A stretch of DNA of 16,766 nt. It comes from Candidatus Latescibacteria bacterium 4484_7 (GTDB taxonomy: Bacteria; Krumholzibacteriota; Krumholzibacteriia; Krumholzibacteriales; Krumholzibacteriaceae). Every line of letters starts with the position of its first letter. The first letter of the stretch is position 1. The stretch covers positions 1 to 16,766 of the forward strand of contig NATK01000009.1 of assembly GCA_002085285.1 (NCBI GenBank), in the 5' to 3' direction. Below the pieces are notes generated by a model that searched no databases, was not told the origin of the DNA, and was given only the letters and a program-made list of their open reading frames with translations. This document shows positions 1 to 7,330 of this stretch, piece by piece. Made by a program: the position numbers and the translations under genes.

Positions 1-71
1 GCGAGCATTACCGTTCTGCCTGTTTCGGGACTTATGATCTTCGAAAGTCTGTTTTGCAATCCCCAGTTCAT
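1..71 (-). CDS. LsrF/DhnA-family class I aldolase, N-terminal fragment (runs off window)
   Basis: Only the first 23 codons are inside the window; the gene continues past position 1. The peptide begins MNWGLQNRLSKI and continues through SPETGRTVMLA. It closely resembles, from memory, the N-terminal region of the LsrF/FbaB/DhnA class I aldolase family (WGMQ-RL-, followed by GKTVMLA just before the conserved DHG). Known members are Schiff-base TIM-barrel aldolases or thiolases, such as the AI-2 phosphate-processing LsrF, so a cytoplasmic sugar-phosphate or related aldolase is expected. The start ATG (69-71) is preceded by GGGGGTAAAA, a good ribosome binding site. A strong promoter lies about 140-170 bp upstream. 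The catalytic lysine lies outside the window, so substrate cannot be judged. No lsr transporter genes are visible. Confidence 0.7.
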   Translation of the reverse strand, partial: MNWGLQNRLSKIISPETGRTVML

Positions 72-503
72 TTTTTACCCCCGTTTATTATGTCGGATGA
101 TTACTTCAAGTTGCTCCGTACCTGCAGATCTCTTATGCTCGGCGCAAAACGCAACCGAACCCACCCGGATGTCTCCGACAGGATCCTGCACCATCCTCTT
201 GCGAAAACAGAGTATATGTGAGCTATACCCGCACGTCAAGATTGATTTATGTGGTTTCATTCGGTCCAGTGCTGTCCTTACGGGCAACCGTGCAGTAATT
301 GCACAGGCTGCGTTCAGTGTTCCTTGTTCGATTTTGTGTTCGGAGTGCTCGATTAAGGAGCTCAGAGCGTCGTTGGTGTGCGGTTTCATATGCAGCTTGC
401 TTTTTCGAGGCCTGAGCTTGCGGTTTAGCCTCGGCGGCGAAGAATCTTCCAGCGCACGCTTCAGTACGACCCGATCTCATTCTTTGTGCAAGGAGCTTTA
501 ATA
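72..503. other. Intergenic region with promoter and structured leader, no convincing gene
   Basis: These 432 bp lie between the MFS stop and the aldolase start. Open frames exist on both strands, but none has a recognisable product, good start signal or codon use like the neighbours. The minus-strand 104-codon frame (389-75) contains the strong promoter at 239-211 and is therefore probably not a gene. The transcribed leader (about 204-72) holds a nested inverted repeat: GGATG/CATCC arms at 167-171 and 192-196 enclosing the palindrome CAGGATCCTG (179-188). Confidence 0.5.
211..239 (-). promoter_or_regulatory. sigma70-type promoter for the left-edge aldolase gene
   Basis: On the minus strand, TTGACG (239-234) and TATACT (216-211) are separated by exactly 17 bp. 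These match the -35 and -10 consensus at 5/6 positions each. Transcription would start near 204, giving a leader of about 130 nt before the aldolase ATG at 71. No coding gene lies between. Confidence 0.55.
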
Positions 504-1721
504 TTAGATCGATTCTATGTCTCCACCTCTCATGAACTCGGGCGCCTCTCCCTGCCAGAGGCGGCTTTTCTTCATCATCGCTGCGATGTAGATGACGACG
601 AGCGCGCTTGTCAAGCCGAGCACGATGAAAGGGATATTGATGCCGTAGGCATCGGAAAGAAAGCCCGAGATGTATGAAAAGATCGAATTGCCGAGTATCT
701 GTATATTGGAGACCGTGCTGAACGTAGCCGTTCGGTTGTGGGCCCTCGTTGTGCTGCCGACGAACGAGAGTAGAGCAGGGAAGGTGGTGAATAGGGCGAT
801 ACCGTAAATGAGGAAGGCTATGATAGTGAAATGGGTCCTCGTGCTGATTCCTATGGCAACAGTAGCAAGGGCGATCAATGAGTAGGCGATTATGATGATC
901 TTCGAGCGCTCGAGCCTTTCGGCGATCTTGCCGTAGAAGAGAGATGCGAGCGTGCCCATTGCCATCCAGCTTCCGAGGATCACCCCCGTCTCGGACATCG
1001 ACAGATGCAGCTTGTGGTTGAGGAGGCTGGGGGCATAGCCTAGCGTGATTCCCCAGGCGATCCCGCCGAGCATAAGGGGAGGTATGAAAGGCTTGAGGTC
1101 TGAGAACGTTTCGAGCCAAGAGACCGATCGCTGTTCGGTCTCTTCGCGCGTTCCGAATTCGGTGCCTCTCGAGACGAGCAAGCCTACCCAGAGGGCTGTT
1201 AGATTGACTGAACCCCATAGAAGAAGCGGGACCTTCCAGCCGAATCGATCGGTGAGGTAACCCGTTGCCACGAAGGCGGAGAGCACTCCTATATCGCCGA
1301 ACGCGCTCTGTATACCCATCGCTCGATCGAGCTTTTTCCCTTTGAATACCTTGCTGATCCAGGAAATACCGACGGGATGATAGACGCTCGAACCGATTCG
1401 GACTCCGATGAAGAAGACAAGCAGGGTGAGGAAGCTCTTCGAGCTAGCCATGAGAATTAGAAAGACTCCGAGGACGAGAGCGGAGAGTGCGAGACAACAT
1501 CGATAGTGTTTAGCCTTGATGCTGTGCCCTATGATGAATTGAGCTATTACGGCAACGACCAGTCCTGTGAGGAGTATGGTGCCGATATCGGAGTAGCGTC
1601 TTATCAAGACGCCCTGGGTGTAGAGTACAGGAAAGACCGCAGGCAGTGTGACGACCGAAGCGTCGTTGCTCGCATGGTATATAGATGCGCTGGTGAGGAT
1701 CTTCTTCTCGTTTCTGTCCAA
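504..1721 (-). CDS. MFS permease, fosmidomycin-resistance-like
   Basis: A 405-residue inner-membrane transporter of the major facilitator superfamily with about 12 hydrophobic segments. The SSVYHPVG element near residues 110-118 and GYLTDRFGWK near 154-163 (a loop motif of the G-x-L-x-D-R-x-G type) resemble fosmidomycin-resistance-type efflux permeases; GKIAERLERSK later is a second motif-A-like loop. Substrate cannot be deduced. I chose the TTG start at 1721 because GAGGGTGG (1736-1729) sits 7 nt upstream; an in-frame TTG at 1793 would add 24 residues with no good ribosome binding site. The gene is divergent from the DUF3857 operon, with 138 bp between starts, and appears monocistronic. The 3' end lies 430 bp from the next gene on the strand, and no clear terminator is seen. 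Confidence 0.85.
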   Translation of the reverse strand: MDRNEKKILTSASIYHASNDASVVTLPAVFPVLYTQGVLIRRYSDIGTILLTGLVVAVIAQFIIGHSIKAKHYRCCLALSALVLGVFLILMASSKSFLTLLVFFIGVRIGSSVYHPVGISWISKVFKGKKLDRAMGIQSAFGDIGVLSAFVATGYLTDRFGWKVPLLLWGSVNLTALWVGLLVSRGTEFGTREETEQRSVSWLETFSDLKPFIPPLMLGGIAWGITLGYAPSLLNHKLHLSMSETGVILGSWMAMGTLASLFYGKIAERLERSKIIIIAYSLIALATVAIGISTRTHFTIIAFLIYGIALFTTFPALLSFVGSTTRAHNRTATFSTVSNIQILGNSIFSYISGFLSDAYGINIPFIVLGLTSALVVIYIAAMMKKSRLWQGEAPEFMRGGDIESI

Positions 1722-1859
1722 GGCGCGACCACCCTCGAAAACGATGGAAATTGATGAGCTACTATGGTAATAAAGAGTGAACCGCTGCTGCAAGCAATAT
1801 GAGTCTTTTTTTGCACTGCGGCAACCGGAGCTAATCGATATTCAAACAAGGAGGGGGTT

Positions 1860-3860
1860 ATGAATGTGAAGTGGGGCAAGATGTTAAAAGCTCTTTTTGT
1901 CTGCTCCATCGCTCTTTCGATTGTCTTGTCGACGTCAGCCGGGGCACAGATCGGTGCCGGGCAAGGCTCGATTGAGAAAATAAAAAAATTGATTTCCGAT
2001 GCTGGGGGTGCCGGGGATTATCCCGGTTCCGACATCCTTTTCGTCTTCGATCGAATGGATGTCAGCGTCGAAGAGAGCGGTCTTTCCCATTACAGGCACA
2101 ACTACCTCGTAAAGATTCTCACAGCCGAAGGTGCCCTCAAGGAATCTGTGTTGAGGTTCAATTACGATCCGTCTTCGAACAATATAGAAGTGAAGAGGGT
2201 GAGGATATTTAGAAAGAACGGAACCGTGGAGGATATCGATCCGGGCGAAGCGAAAGATCTCTATGCCCCTGCGTCTATGATCTATTGGGGGGCGAGGATG
2301 AAGCTCGTCGATCTCCCGAGGCTTTTCTGCGGTGACGCCGTCGAGATTTTGACCGAGAAGATGGGTTATGAAATAGCATACCTCGACGAAGGGGCCGCCG
2401 ATATGGAGCGCTATATTCCTCCGATGCGCGGTCATTTCTATGACGTGGTCCTTTTTCAGGGACACGCGCCTTACGTGGAGAAGAAATACACATTGCACCT
2501 TCCCAAGAGCAAGTCGGTTCAGTTTAAGGTGTTCAACGGTACGCTGTACTCCTCTCACACGTTCGGTAGCGACGAGGAGGTCTATTCATGGTGGGCGCTG
2601 GATGTCCCACCTGTAAAGAGCGAACCCCACATGGCTGCGCTTTCCGATGTTGTTCCGAAGCTCGTTCTGACTACGGTCCCTTCATGGAAGGACAAATCGA
2701 GGTGGTTCGCATCGATACACGATACGATATTCGATGACAACGAGGAGATCAGGCTTAAGGTCAAGGAGCTCACCAGAGGGTTGAAGAGCGATCTGGAAAA
2801 GGTAGAGGCGCTTCAGCATTGGGCGGCTCAGGAGATAAGGTACTCCGGCATTTCGATGGGAAAGGGTGAAGGGTACACGATCCATCCAGGGATCATGACG
2901 TTCCACGATCGTTGTGGGGTTTGCAAGGACAAGGCCGGGATGTTGATTACGTTGATGAAGAGTGCGGGCTATGAGGTGTATCCGGCCCTGACCATGGCCG
3001 GTGCCAGGGTCGAGGATGTGCCGGCCGATCAGTTCAACCACTGTGTTGTGGCGTGGAGGCACAAGGATGGCTCGTACACGATGCTCGACCCGACGTGGGT
3101 TCCGTACTCGACCGAGCTGTGGAGCTCAGCCGAGCAGGAGCAGAACTATGTGATCGGCACTCCCTGGGGGGAAGAGCTCATGGAGACGCCGTACAGCCCG
3201 CCTGAGAATCACAGGCTGAGCGTTGTTTCCAAGGCGTCGATAGACAGGAACGGCTCGCTCGAGGGGAAGATGAGGATAGAGGGGACGAGGTACATGGACC
3301 AGAGACTCAGGAGGTATCTTGGTACTCATAGAAAGGACGACCTTAGGCGCTTTCTCGAGGGATGGCTCGACAGGGTTGCCCCCGGGGCGGTAGTGACCGC
3401 ATGTAAGATCGGTAATGCGCTCGATTTCGGTTCCCGCTTTTCCGTCGAATTTACATATTCTATTCCTCGCTTCGCCATAGCGACCGACAGCACACTCGAT
3501 TTCGTTTCACCCGCGTGGTCGATGCTTTTTGGCAACCGGTATCTTTTCTACTCGTCACTTTTCGCAGGCGAAAAGGAAAGGAATTATCCTCTGTTTATAT
3601 GGTTCACTCAGGAGATCGATTGCAGTGAAACAATCGACCTGCCCGGAGGATTCAAGGGCGTCCCTTCGGTCTCTGCCCGTAAAGGCGGTGATTTCGCCTC
3701 ATTCGAGGTGAAGAGGATGCAGAGTGGAAGGGTGATAAAGGAGAAGGGCACGATTCTTATAAAGCACCGTACGATACCCGCAGACGGGTACGAAGATTTC
3801 AGCTCCGCCGTTAGTCAGGCGAAAGATTTTGCCTGCCGTCGTATGGTAGTAAGAAGATAG
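1860..3860 (+). CDS. Secreted DUF3857/transglutaminase-like protein with intact catalytic triad
   Basis: 666 residues. A hydrophobic segment at 9-29 ending in STSAGAQ looks like a Sec signal peptide, so the protein is probably exported to the periplasm or surface. The N-terminal portion (about 35-250) fits DUF3857. A transglutaminase/protease core follows at about 305-420: RCGVCKDKA (Cys355), FNHCVV (His394) and LDPTW (Asp410) make the expected Cys-His-Asp triad. The C-terminal third (about 450-666) is beta-rich. Such proteins are presumed peptidases or transamidases; the substrate is unknown. The ATG at 1860 follows GGAGGGGGTT. The stop is 11 nt before the next start, which encodes a paralog of the same architecture, so the two are almost certainly one operon and may form a functional pair. 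Confidence 0.85.
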   Translation: MNVKWGKMLKALFVCSIALSIVLSTSAGAQIGAGQGSIEKIKKLISDAGGAGDYPGSDILFVFDRMDVSVEESGLSHYRHNYLVKILTAEGALKESVLRFNYDPSSNNIEVKRVRIFRKNGTVEDIDPGEAKDLYAPASMIYWGARMKLVDLPRLFCGDAVEILTEKMGYEIAYLDEGAADMERYIPPMRGHFYDVVLFQGHAPYVEKKYTLHLPKSKSVQFKVFNGTLYSSHTFGSDEEVYSWWALDVPPVKSEPHMAALSDVVPKLVLTTVPSWKDKSRWFASIHDTIFDDNEEIRLKVKELTRGLKSDLEKVEALQHWAAQEIRYSGISMGKGEGYTIHPGIMTFHDRCGVCKDKAGMLITLMKSAGYEVYPALTMAGARVEDVPADQFNHCVVAWRHKDGSYTMLDPTWVPYSTELWSSAEQEQNYVIGTPWGEELMETPYSPPENHRLSVVSKASIDRNGSLEGKMRIEGTRYMDQRLRRYLGTHRKDDLRRFLEGWLDRVAPGAVVTACKIGNALDFGSRFSVEFTYSIPRFAIATDSTLDFVSPAWSMLFGNRYLFYSSLFAGEKERNYPLFIWFTQEIDCSETIDLPGGFKGVPSVSARKGGDFASFEVKRMQSGRVIKEKGTILIKHRTIPADGYEDFSSAVSQAKDFACRRMVVRR

Positions 3861-3871
3861 GGGGAGAAGCG

Positions 3872-5797
3872 ATGCAAGATTTCAATGTTAAAAGATTTTG
3901 TCTGCTTTCGATTCTGACGTTTATAGCGGCTCTGTCGTCCGGTGGGGATTCTTTTGCAGGGAGAGTCGGCGCCGCATACGGACCTGACGAAGTCAAGAAC
4001 ACGCTGAAGGAGTTGTCAAAGCAGTTTCCCGCGAGCGAGGCTGTGATAATCACCGATTCACTCGCAGTGACTTTGCATCAAGATGGAAGAATAGATAGAC
4101 GGGTTCATCGTTTTGTTGCTCTATTCACAGACGATGCGGTCCATAGATACGGCGATCCGAGGGTGCTGTTCAATGCTTCGAAGCAGAGACTCTCCGTGAA
4201 ACGGGCACGCGTTTACATGCGCGAGGGCAAGATCGTTGACACGCGGAAGAACGGAATAAATCAGACGACTCCGGTCGCACTCGCCTCTGCTGCCGATTAC
4301 ACACCGTGGCAGGAGACGGTTGTCACCCATGTCGGCATCGAAAAGCCGTGCATTGCAGAGCTCTGGTACGCGATAACCGACAAGGAGCCTTTTATGCCGG
4401 CATGCTCGGGTGTAGAGTTCTTCAGCGAGGACGACCCGGTGCTTGAAAGGGTCGTGCAGGTGACCGTTCCGCCACGGGCGAAACTCGTGCACGCCGAACT
4501 CAATGGCGCTCCGGCCCCGACTGTAACGAATAAGGGGAGGACTTACACGTGGACGATGAAGAGGATCGAGGCGAGCAGATCTGTACGCGGCTCGGTCGAT
4601 CCGATCGAATATCTGCCAGCGGTGATCTACAGCAACGAAGAGAACTGGAGTGCTCCCATGGAAAGGATCGCCCGGTGGTTCGATGTGGCGACAAGGAATC
4701 GTGATTTCGCCGTGGACCCATTGGGGGGTGTGGAGAAGAAATCGGACGATGCGGCTTGCGCGGTGGAGATTCAGAGAAAAGCCGCAGGGGTTGTAAAGGG
4801 AGTCGAAGCACCGTTTGCGCAGTTCGAACTCGAACCGAGGGATGCAGAGAGGGTGTACGATACTTCCTACGGCGATTCGTTCGATAGGGCGGTTCTACTT
4901 GGTGCGCTTCTCAAGGAGGAGGGTTATCAACCTTACCCCGTACTCGTTTCCAGGGGTCGCATGGACGTTGAGGGGCTGCCTCCTGCCCTTGAGCTCTTCG
5001 ACAGGATTCTTATAGCTGTTCCTATAGACGGTGTCCCTCTGCTGCTCGATCCGACCAAACCGTACGAGCGCCCTCCCGAGCTTTCGTTGCCCGGCGCCTC
5101 GTTTCTCTGCTCGGCCGCCGAGTCTTCGATCAAAGTCAATGGCCCGCTGAAGAAAAAGAACATCGATTCTCTCGAGCTGGACATTTCATTCGACGGCTCG
5201 GATCTCGTATGCAGAGGAAAAGCCGAGCTCGAGGGGGTTTTTTCTCCGTACTGGATCATAAGGGGAACCGACGGTGAGCTTGAGCGCTATCTCGAAAAGA
5301 GGGCTCACTCTCTCCTCGGAGGGAACAAATCGATCATCGAAGGGGCCGAATTGGTCTCTTGTAATATCGAGAAGTTGAACAGGGACGATGTTGCGCTTGG
5401 CTTCGAGCTGGTTGTAAAAGACTTGCTCGAGGGCAAGGACAGACTGTACATCGATTTGCCCGAGCCGATCGATCAATCGGCCGGGGGACTGGACGATATA
5501 GACATAACAGGCTCAGAGGCAAAGGCTCCTTTCGGGGTGATCCCCCAGAGGTGTGTCACCAGTGTTCGGATCTCGAAACCTGCGGGTTGGAGGTTTGCCG
5601 CGCTTCCATGGAGTGATTCACAAACCGGTGATGTCGGCGCGATCAAGACGCTGAGCAAAAGGGAATCGGACGAGCTTGTGTCTGTGAAGAGAGAGATTGT
5701 GCTCAAGGCCGGCTTCGTTTCGGTGAGTGCCTACCGAGAACTCCGTTCTCTCATTGTCGCTGACAAGATCGGGACGATTGTCCTCGAGAAGGAGTAG
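3872..5797 (+). CDS. Secreted DUF3857/transglutaminase-fold paralog with degenerate active site
   Basis: 641 residues with a signal-peptide-like segment (about 8-29, ending GDSFAG). It shares the layout of the upstream gene: DUF3857-like N-terminus (about 35-240), transglutaminase-fold core (about 290-400) and beta-rich C-terminus. Hand alignment of the core places SYGDSFDRA (332-340) opposite RCGVCKDKA, so Ser336 replaces the catalytic Cys. LFDRIL (375-380) lies opposite QFNHCV, so Arg378 replaces the His; only Asp393 of LLDPT is kept. It is therefore probably a non-catalytic paralog, perhaps a binding or partner protein (inference). The start has GGGGGAGA 5 nt upstream. A short hairpin with a T-run follows the stop. 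The next gene is convergent. Confidence 0.8.
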   Translation: MQDFNVKRFCLLSILTFIAALSSGGDSFAGRVGAAYGPDEVKNTLKELSKQFPASEAVIITDSLAVTLHQDGRIDRRVHRFVALFTDDAVHRYGDPRVLFNASKQRLSVKRARVYMREGKIVDTRKNGINQTTPVALASAADYTPWQETVVTHVGIEKPCIAELWYAITDKEPFMPACSGVEFFSEDDPVLERVVQVTVPPRAKLVHAELNGAPAPTVTNKGRTYTWTMKRIEASRSVRGSVDPIEYLPAVIYSNEENWSAPMERIARWFDVATRNRDFAVDPLGGVEKKSDDAACAVEIQRKAAGVVKGVEAPFAQFELEPRDAERVYDTSYGDSFDRAVLLGALLKEEGYQPYPVLVSRGRMDVEGLPPALELFDRILIAVPIDGVPLLLDPTKPYERPPELSLPGASFLCSAAESSIKVNGPLKKKNIDSLELDISFDGSDLVCRGKAELEGVFSPYWIIRGTDGELERYLEKRAHSLLGGNKSIIEGAELVSCNIEKLNRDDVALGFELVVKDLLEGKDRLYIDLPEPIDQSAGGLDDIDITGSEAKAPFGVIPQRCVTSVRISKPAGWRFAALPWSDSQTGDVGAIKTLSKRESDELVSVKREIVLKAGFVSVSAYRELRSLIVADKIGTIVLEKE

Positions 5798-5813
5798 AGA
5801 TTGAGGTGTTGAA

Positions 5814-5831
5814 GCCGCAGTCGGCGCTTTT
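5814..5831 (+). terminator. Weak intrinsic terminator of the DUF3857 operon
   Basis: GCCG-CAGT-CGGC (5814-5825) forms a perfect 4-bp GC stem, followed by GC and four T residues (5828-5831). It sits 17 nt after the operon stop and just before the convergent DUF192 gene. The stem is short, so this is tentative. Confidence 0.35.
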
Positions 5832-5840
5832 ATCGTAGTG

Positions 5841-6188
5841 CTAATAGAGTTTGATCCTTAATTTGTCGCCGATTCTGGTGCGGGTCCGCTCTATGGTGTT
5901 TCGCCTGAGCTCCAGTGCGCTGACTGCCTCTTTAGTCGATTGAGCGATGCAAAATGGAGGGAGACTCTTGAATACCTTTATTACCTTTGCATCCTTGTCG
6001 ATGAAGATGATGTCTACAGCTTCTCTCATCCCGGATGTGTATATTGTTTTGCAAGGGTTTATCCATAGAGCGTAGCCCCCGGGGAATCCTTTCGACCTCA
6101 TCAGCTCGAGAGTCTTCGTGAACGAGGCGTTTAGCGTCACGACATTCTCGGCAAGGACCGTTCCCCTTGTGATGTTTTCCAGAGACAT
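5841..6188 (-). CDS. DUF192 family protein
   Basis: 115 residues, cytoplasmic by appearance with no signal peptide. The DUF192 core is recognisable: an N-terminal strand region (TVLAENVVTLNASFTKTLELM), then YALWINPCKTIYTSGM (about 39-54), EAVDIIFID (56-64) and a C-terminal LELRRNTIERTRTRIGDKL (92-110) matching the family's VLEL..G....G...GD.L end. Function of DUF192 is not firmly established; members often occur near type II secretion or Tad pilus genes. The ATG at 6188 follows GGGAAAGGTAGG. It starts 21 nt after the end of the A24-like membrane protein gene on the same strand, so the two look like an operon. That pairing fits a pilus or secretion link, but no other pilus gene is in the window. 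Confidence 0.75.
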   Translation of the reverse strand: MSLENITRGTVLAENVVTLNASFTKTLELMRSKGFPGGYALWINPCKTIYTSGMREAVDIIFIDKDAKVIKVFKSLPPFCIAQSTKEAVSALELRRNTIERTRTRIGDKLRIKLY

Positions 6189-6209
6189 GCCTACCTTTCC
6201 CGCCGGCGA

Positions 6210-6836
6210 CTATTGCGCCCGCACGAGGAAGAAAACAATGATTGCGGCAAACATTATCTTCAATGCCCAGGGCATTAGCTCGCTTTCTTGAATGCTGCCG
6301 AGAGAGATCTGATTCGATGAGATCCTTTGGCTGTTCGAGTATTCCGTTTTGAAGAGTCTTTTTGCTTCTATCTCCGCCAGGGCCGATCTCTCCACCGTCT
6401 TGTCGTTGAGGGGAAGCGTACTGTCCGGCCCGGAAATGTACTCGGGGGCGCTTTCGACCTCGGACCCGGTGAACTTCTGTAATATGTAGACGGCACCTGC
6501 TATTGCAAAAACGATAACGAAGTTCAAAGGTCCTATCAGTGCGCCGAGCGGAATGGAAGCGGCGACGTCGGCTTTTTCGACCAGTTTGATTCTGGCGAGC
6601 GGTAGAAGTATCATCAGAGCGGACGCCGCACCGAGGAGCGAGTGCTCTATCGCCTCGGTGCCGGAATAGGCGGCCGTCAGAGCAATAATCGTGAAGAGAG
6701 ACAGCGAGAGTGCGGGAACGATCTTGCCGTTAACAATCTTTATTGCTCTGGCAAAGAGAATCGAAAGTGCTGCTGTTTCGAGCAGGCCCTCGATATACAA
6801 GATGTGCAGATTGTTTGCCGGCAGGCTGTTCATCAT
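6210..6836 (-). CDS. Membrane protein resembling an A24 (CpaA/TadV-type) prepilin peptidase, one Asp missing
   Basis: 208 residues with hydrophobic segments at about 12-32, 40-57, 64-82, 93-119 and 190-205. Residues 27-120 resemble the small CpaA/TadV prepilin peptidase fold: a KIVNGKIVPALSLS stretch like the post-Asp I-P-N-x-L-T region, SLLGAASALMILLP, then EKADVAASIPLGALIGP (Asp90), which echoes the G-x-GD-V-K-L-x-x-x-x-G-A motif. The first catalytic Asp expected near residues 31-33 is absent (AIK). Residues 122-185 are a polar linker leading to a final helix. Peptidase activity is therefore doubtful, and the family call is by pattern only. The start ATG-ATG at 6836/6833 follows AAAGGTGAGGG. 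Upstream are two small peptides overlapping the signals; downstream is DUF192. Confidence 0.5.
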   Translation of the reverse strand: MMNSLPANNLHILYIEGLLETAALSILFARAIKIVNGKIVPALSLSLFTIIALTAAYSGTEAIEHSLLGAASALMILLPLARIKLVEKADVAASIPLGALIGPLNFVIVFAIAGAVYILQKFTGSEVESAPEYISGPDSTLPLNDKTVERSALAEIEAKRLFKTEYSNSQRISSNQISLGSIQESELMPWALKIMFAAIIVFFLVRAQ

Positions 6837-6839
6837 CCC

Positions 6840-6872
6840 TCACCTTTCGCATTTCCCGTTGATCATTTTCAT
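6840..6872 (-). other. Mini-ORF 2, 10 codons (MKMINGKCER)
   Basis: ATG at 6872 with GGAAGG (6886-6881) 8 nt upstream; the TGA stop ends 3 nt before the A24-like start at 6836. It may couple translation into the larger gene or be chance. It resembles mini-ORF 1 (MKSIEQGKTR), which has the same length. An in-frame ATG at 6878 would add two residues. Confidence 0.25.
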
Positions 6873-6889
6873 CGACATATCCTTCCCTG

Positions 6890-6922
6890 TCACCTCGTTT
6901 TCCCCTGCTCGATCGATTTCAT
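6890..6922 (-). other. Mini-ORF 1, 10 codons (MKSIEQGKTR)
   Basis: ATG at 6922 with a strong GGAGGG (6933-6928) 5 nt upstream, ending in TGA at 6890. It is 33 nt long including stop, as is mini-ORF 2, 50 nt further on. Both begin ATGAAA and end AGGTGA. It could be a leader peptide or a decayed 5' duplication; expression is not shown. Confidence 0.25.
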
Positions 6923-7330
6923 GATATCCCTCCATGGACGCAACTTCGCTGCTCTTTTCGACTCTTTCCTAAGAATCTACAATCATAATGCGTTCCATTC
7001 GGCTGCGAGGAAGAGCCGGAATGAAAAAGGAAGCGCTCCGTATATTAGTTGTTTTGTAACATGTTGCCGTAGTGTTAGTTGTGAAGTTGAAAGAAGATCG
7101 AATGGGCGCTTTTTTTGAGCCGGTTAGAGGTACGATATGGAACCAATTGAAAACAAGAGGGGAATTTTACCAATCACTCCGGCAGGCAGGCCCTTATTTT
7201 CGGAAAGATTCTCCAGGCGATCTTGTTGCTGTTTCCCGATGTTTCCTGCCATAGCTTCTTGTTGCCGTTGGCATCGCGGGACTTCGTAATGTTCGCCTGG
7301 AGTATGGCGGGCCGGGGGCTGGAGCCGATT

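Larger units (their letters stand above)
6837..7330. other. 494-bp region between the A24-like gene and the ClC gene
   Basis: It holds the two mini-ORFs (6922-6840) and a TATGAT -10-like hexamer on the minus strand near 6980-6990 without a good -35. I found no recognisable protein in the rest (about 6940-7330) in any frame. It must contain the promoter of the A24/DUF192 operon and the 3' untranslated end of the ClC gene. No convincing terminator hairpin was seen. Confidence 0.4.

Noticed and set aside
75..389. Minus-strand 104-codon open frame ending just before the aldolase start
   Set aside because: No recognisable domain, weak start signal, atypical codon use, and a strong promoter for the downstream gene lies inside it. 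It could still be a small gene, but support is poor.
247..1218. Long minus-strand frame overlapping the MFS gene
   Set aside because: It is a shifted frame of the MFS coding sequence with low-complexity, Arg/His-rich translation and no known fold.
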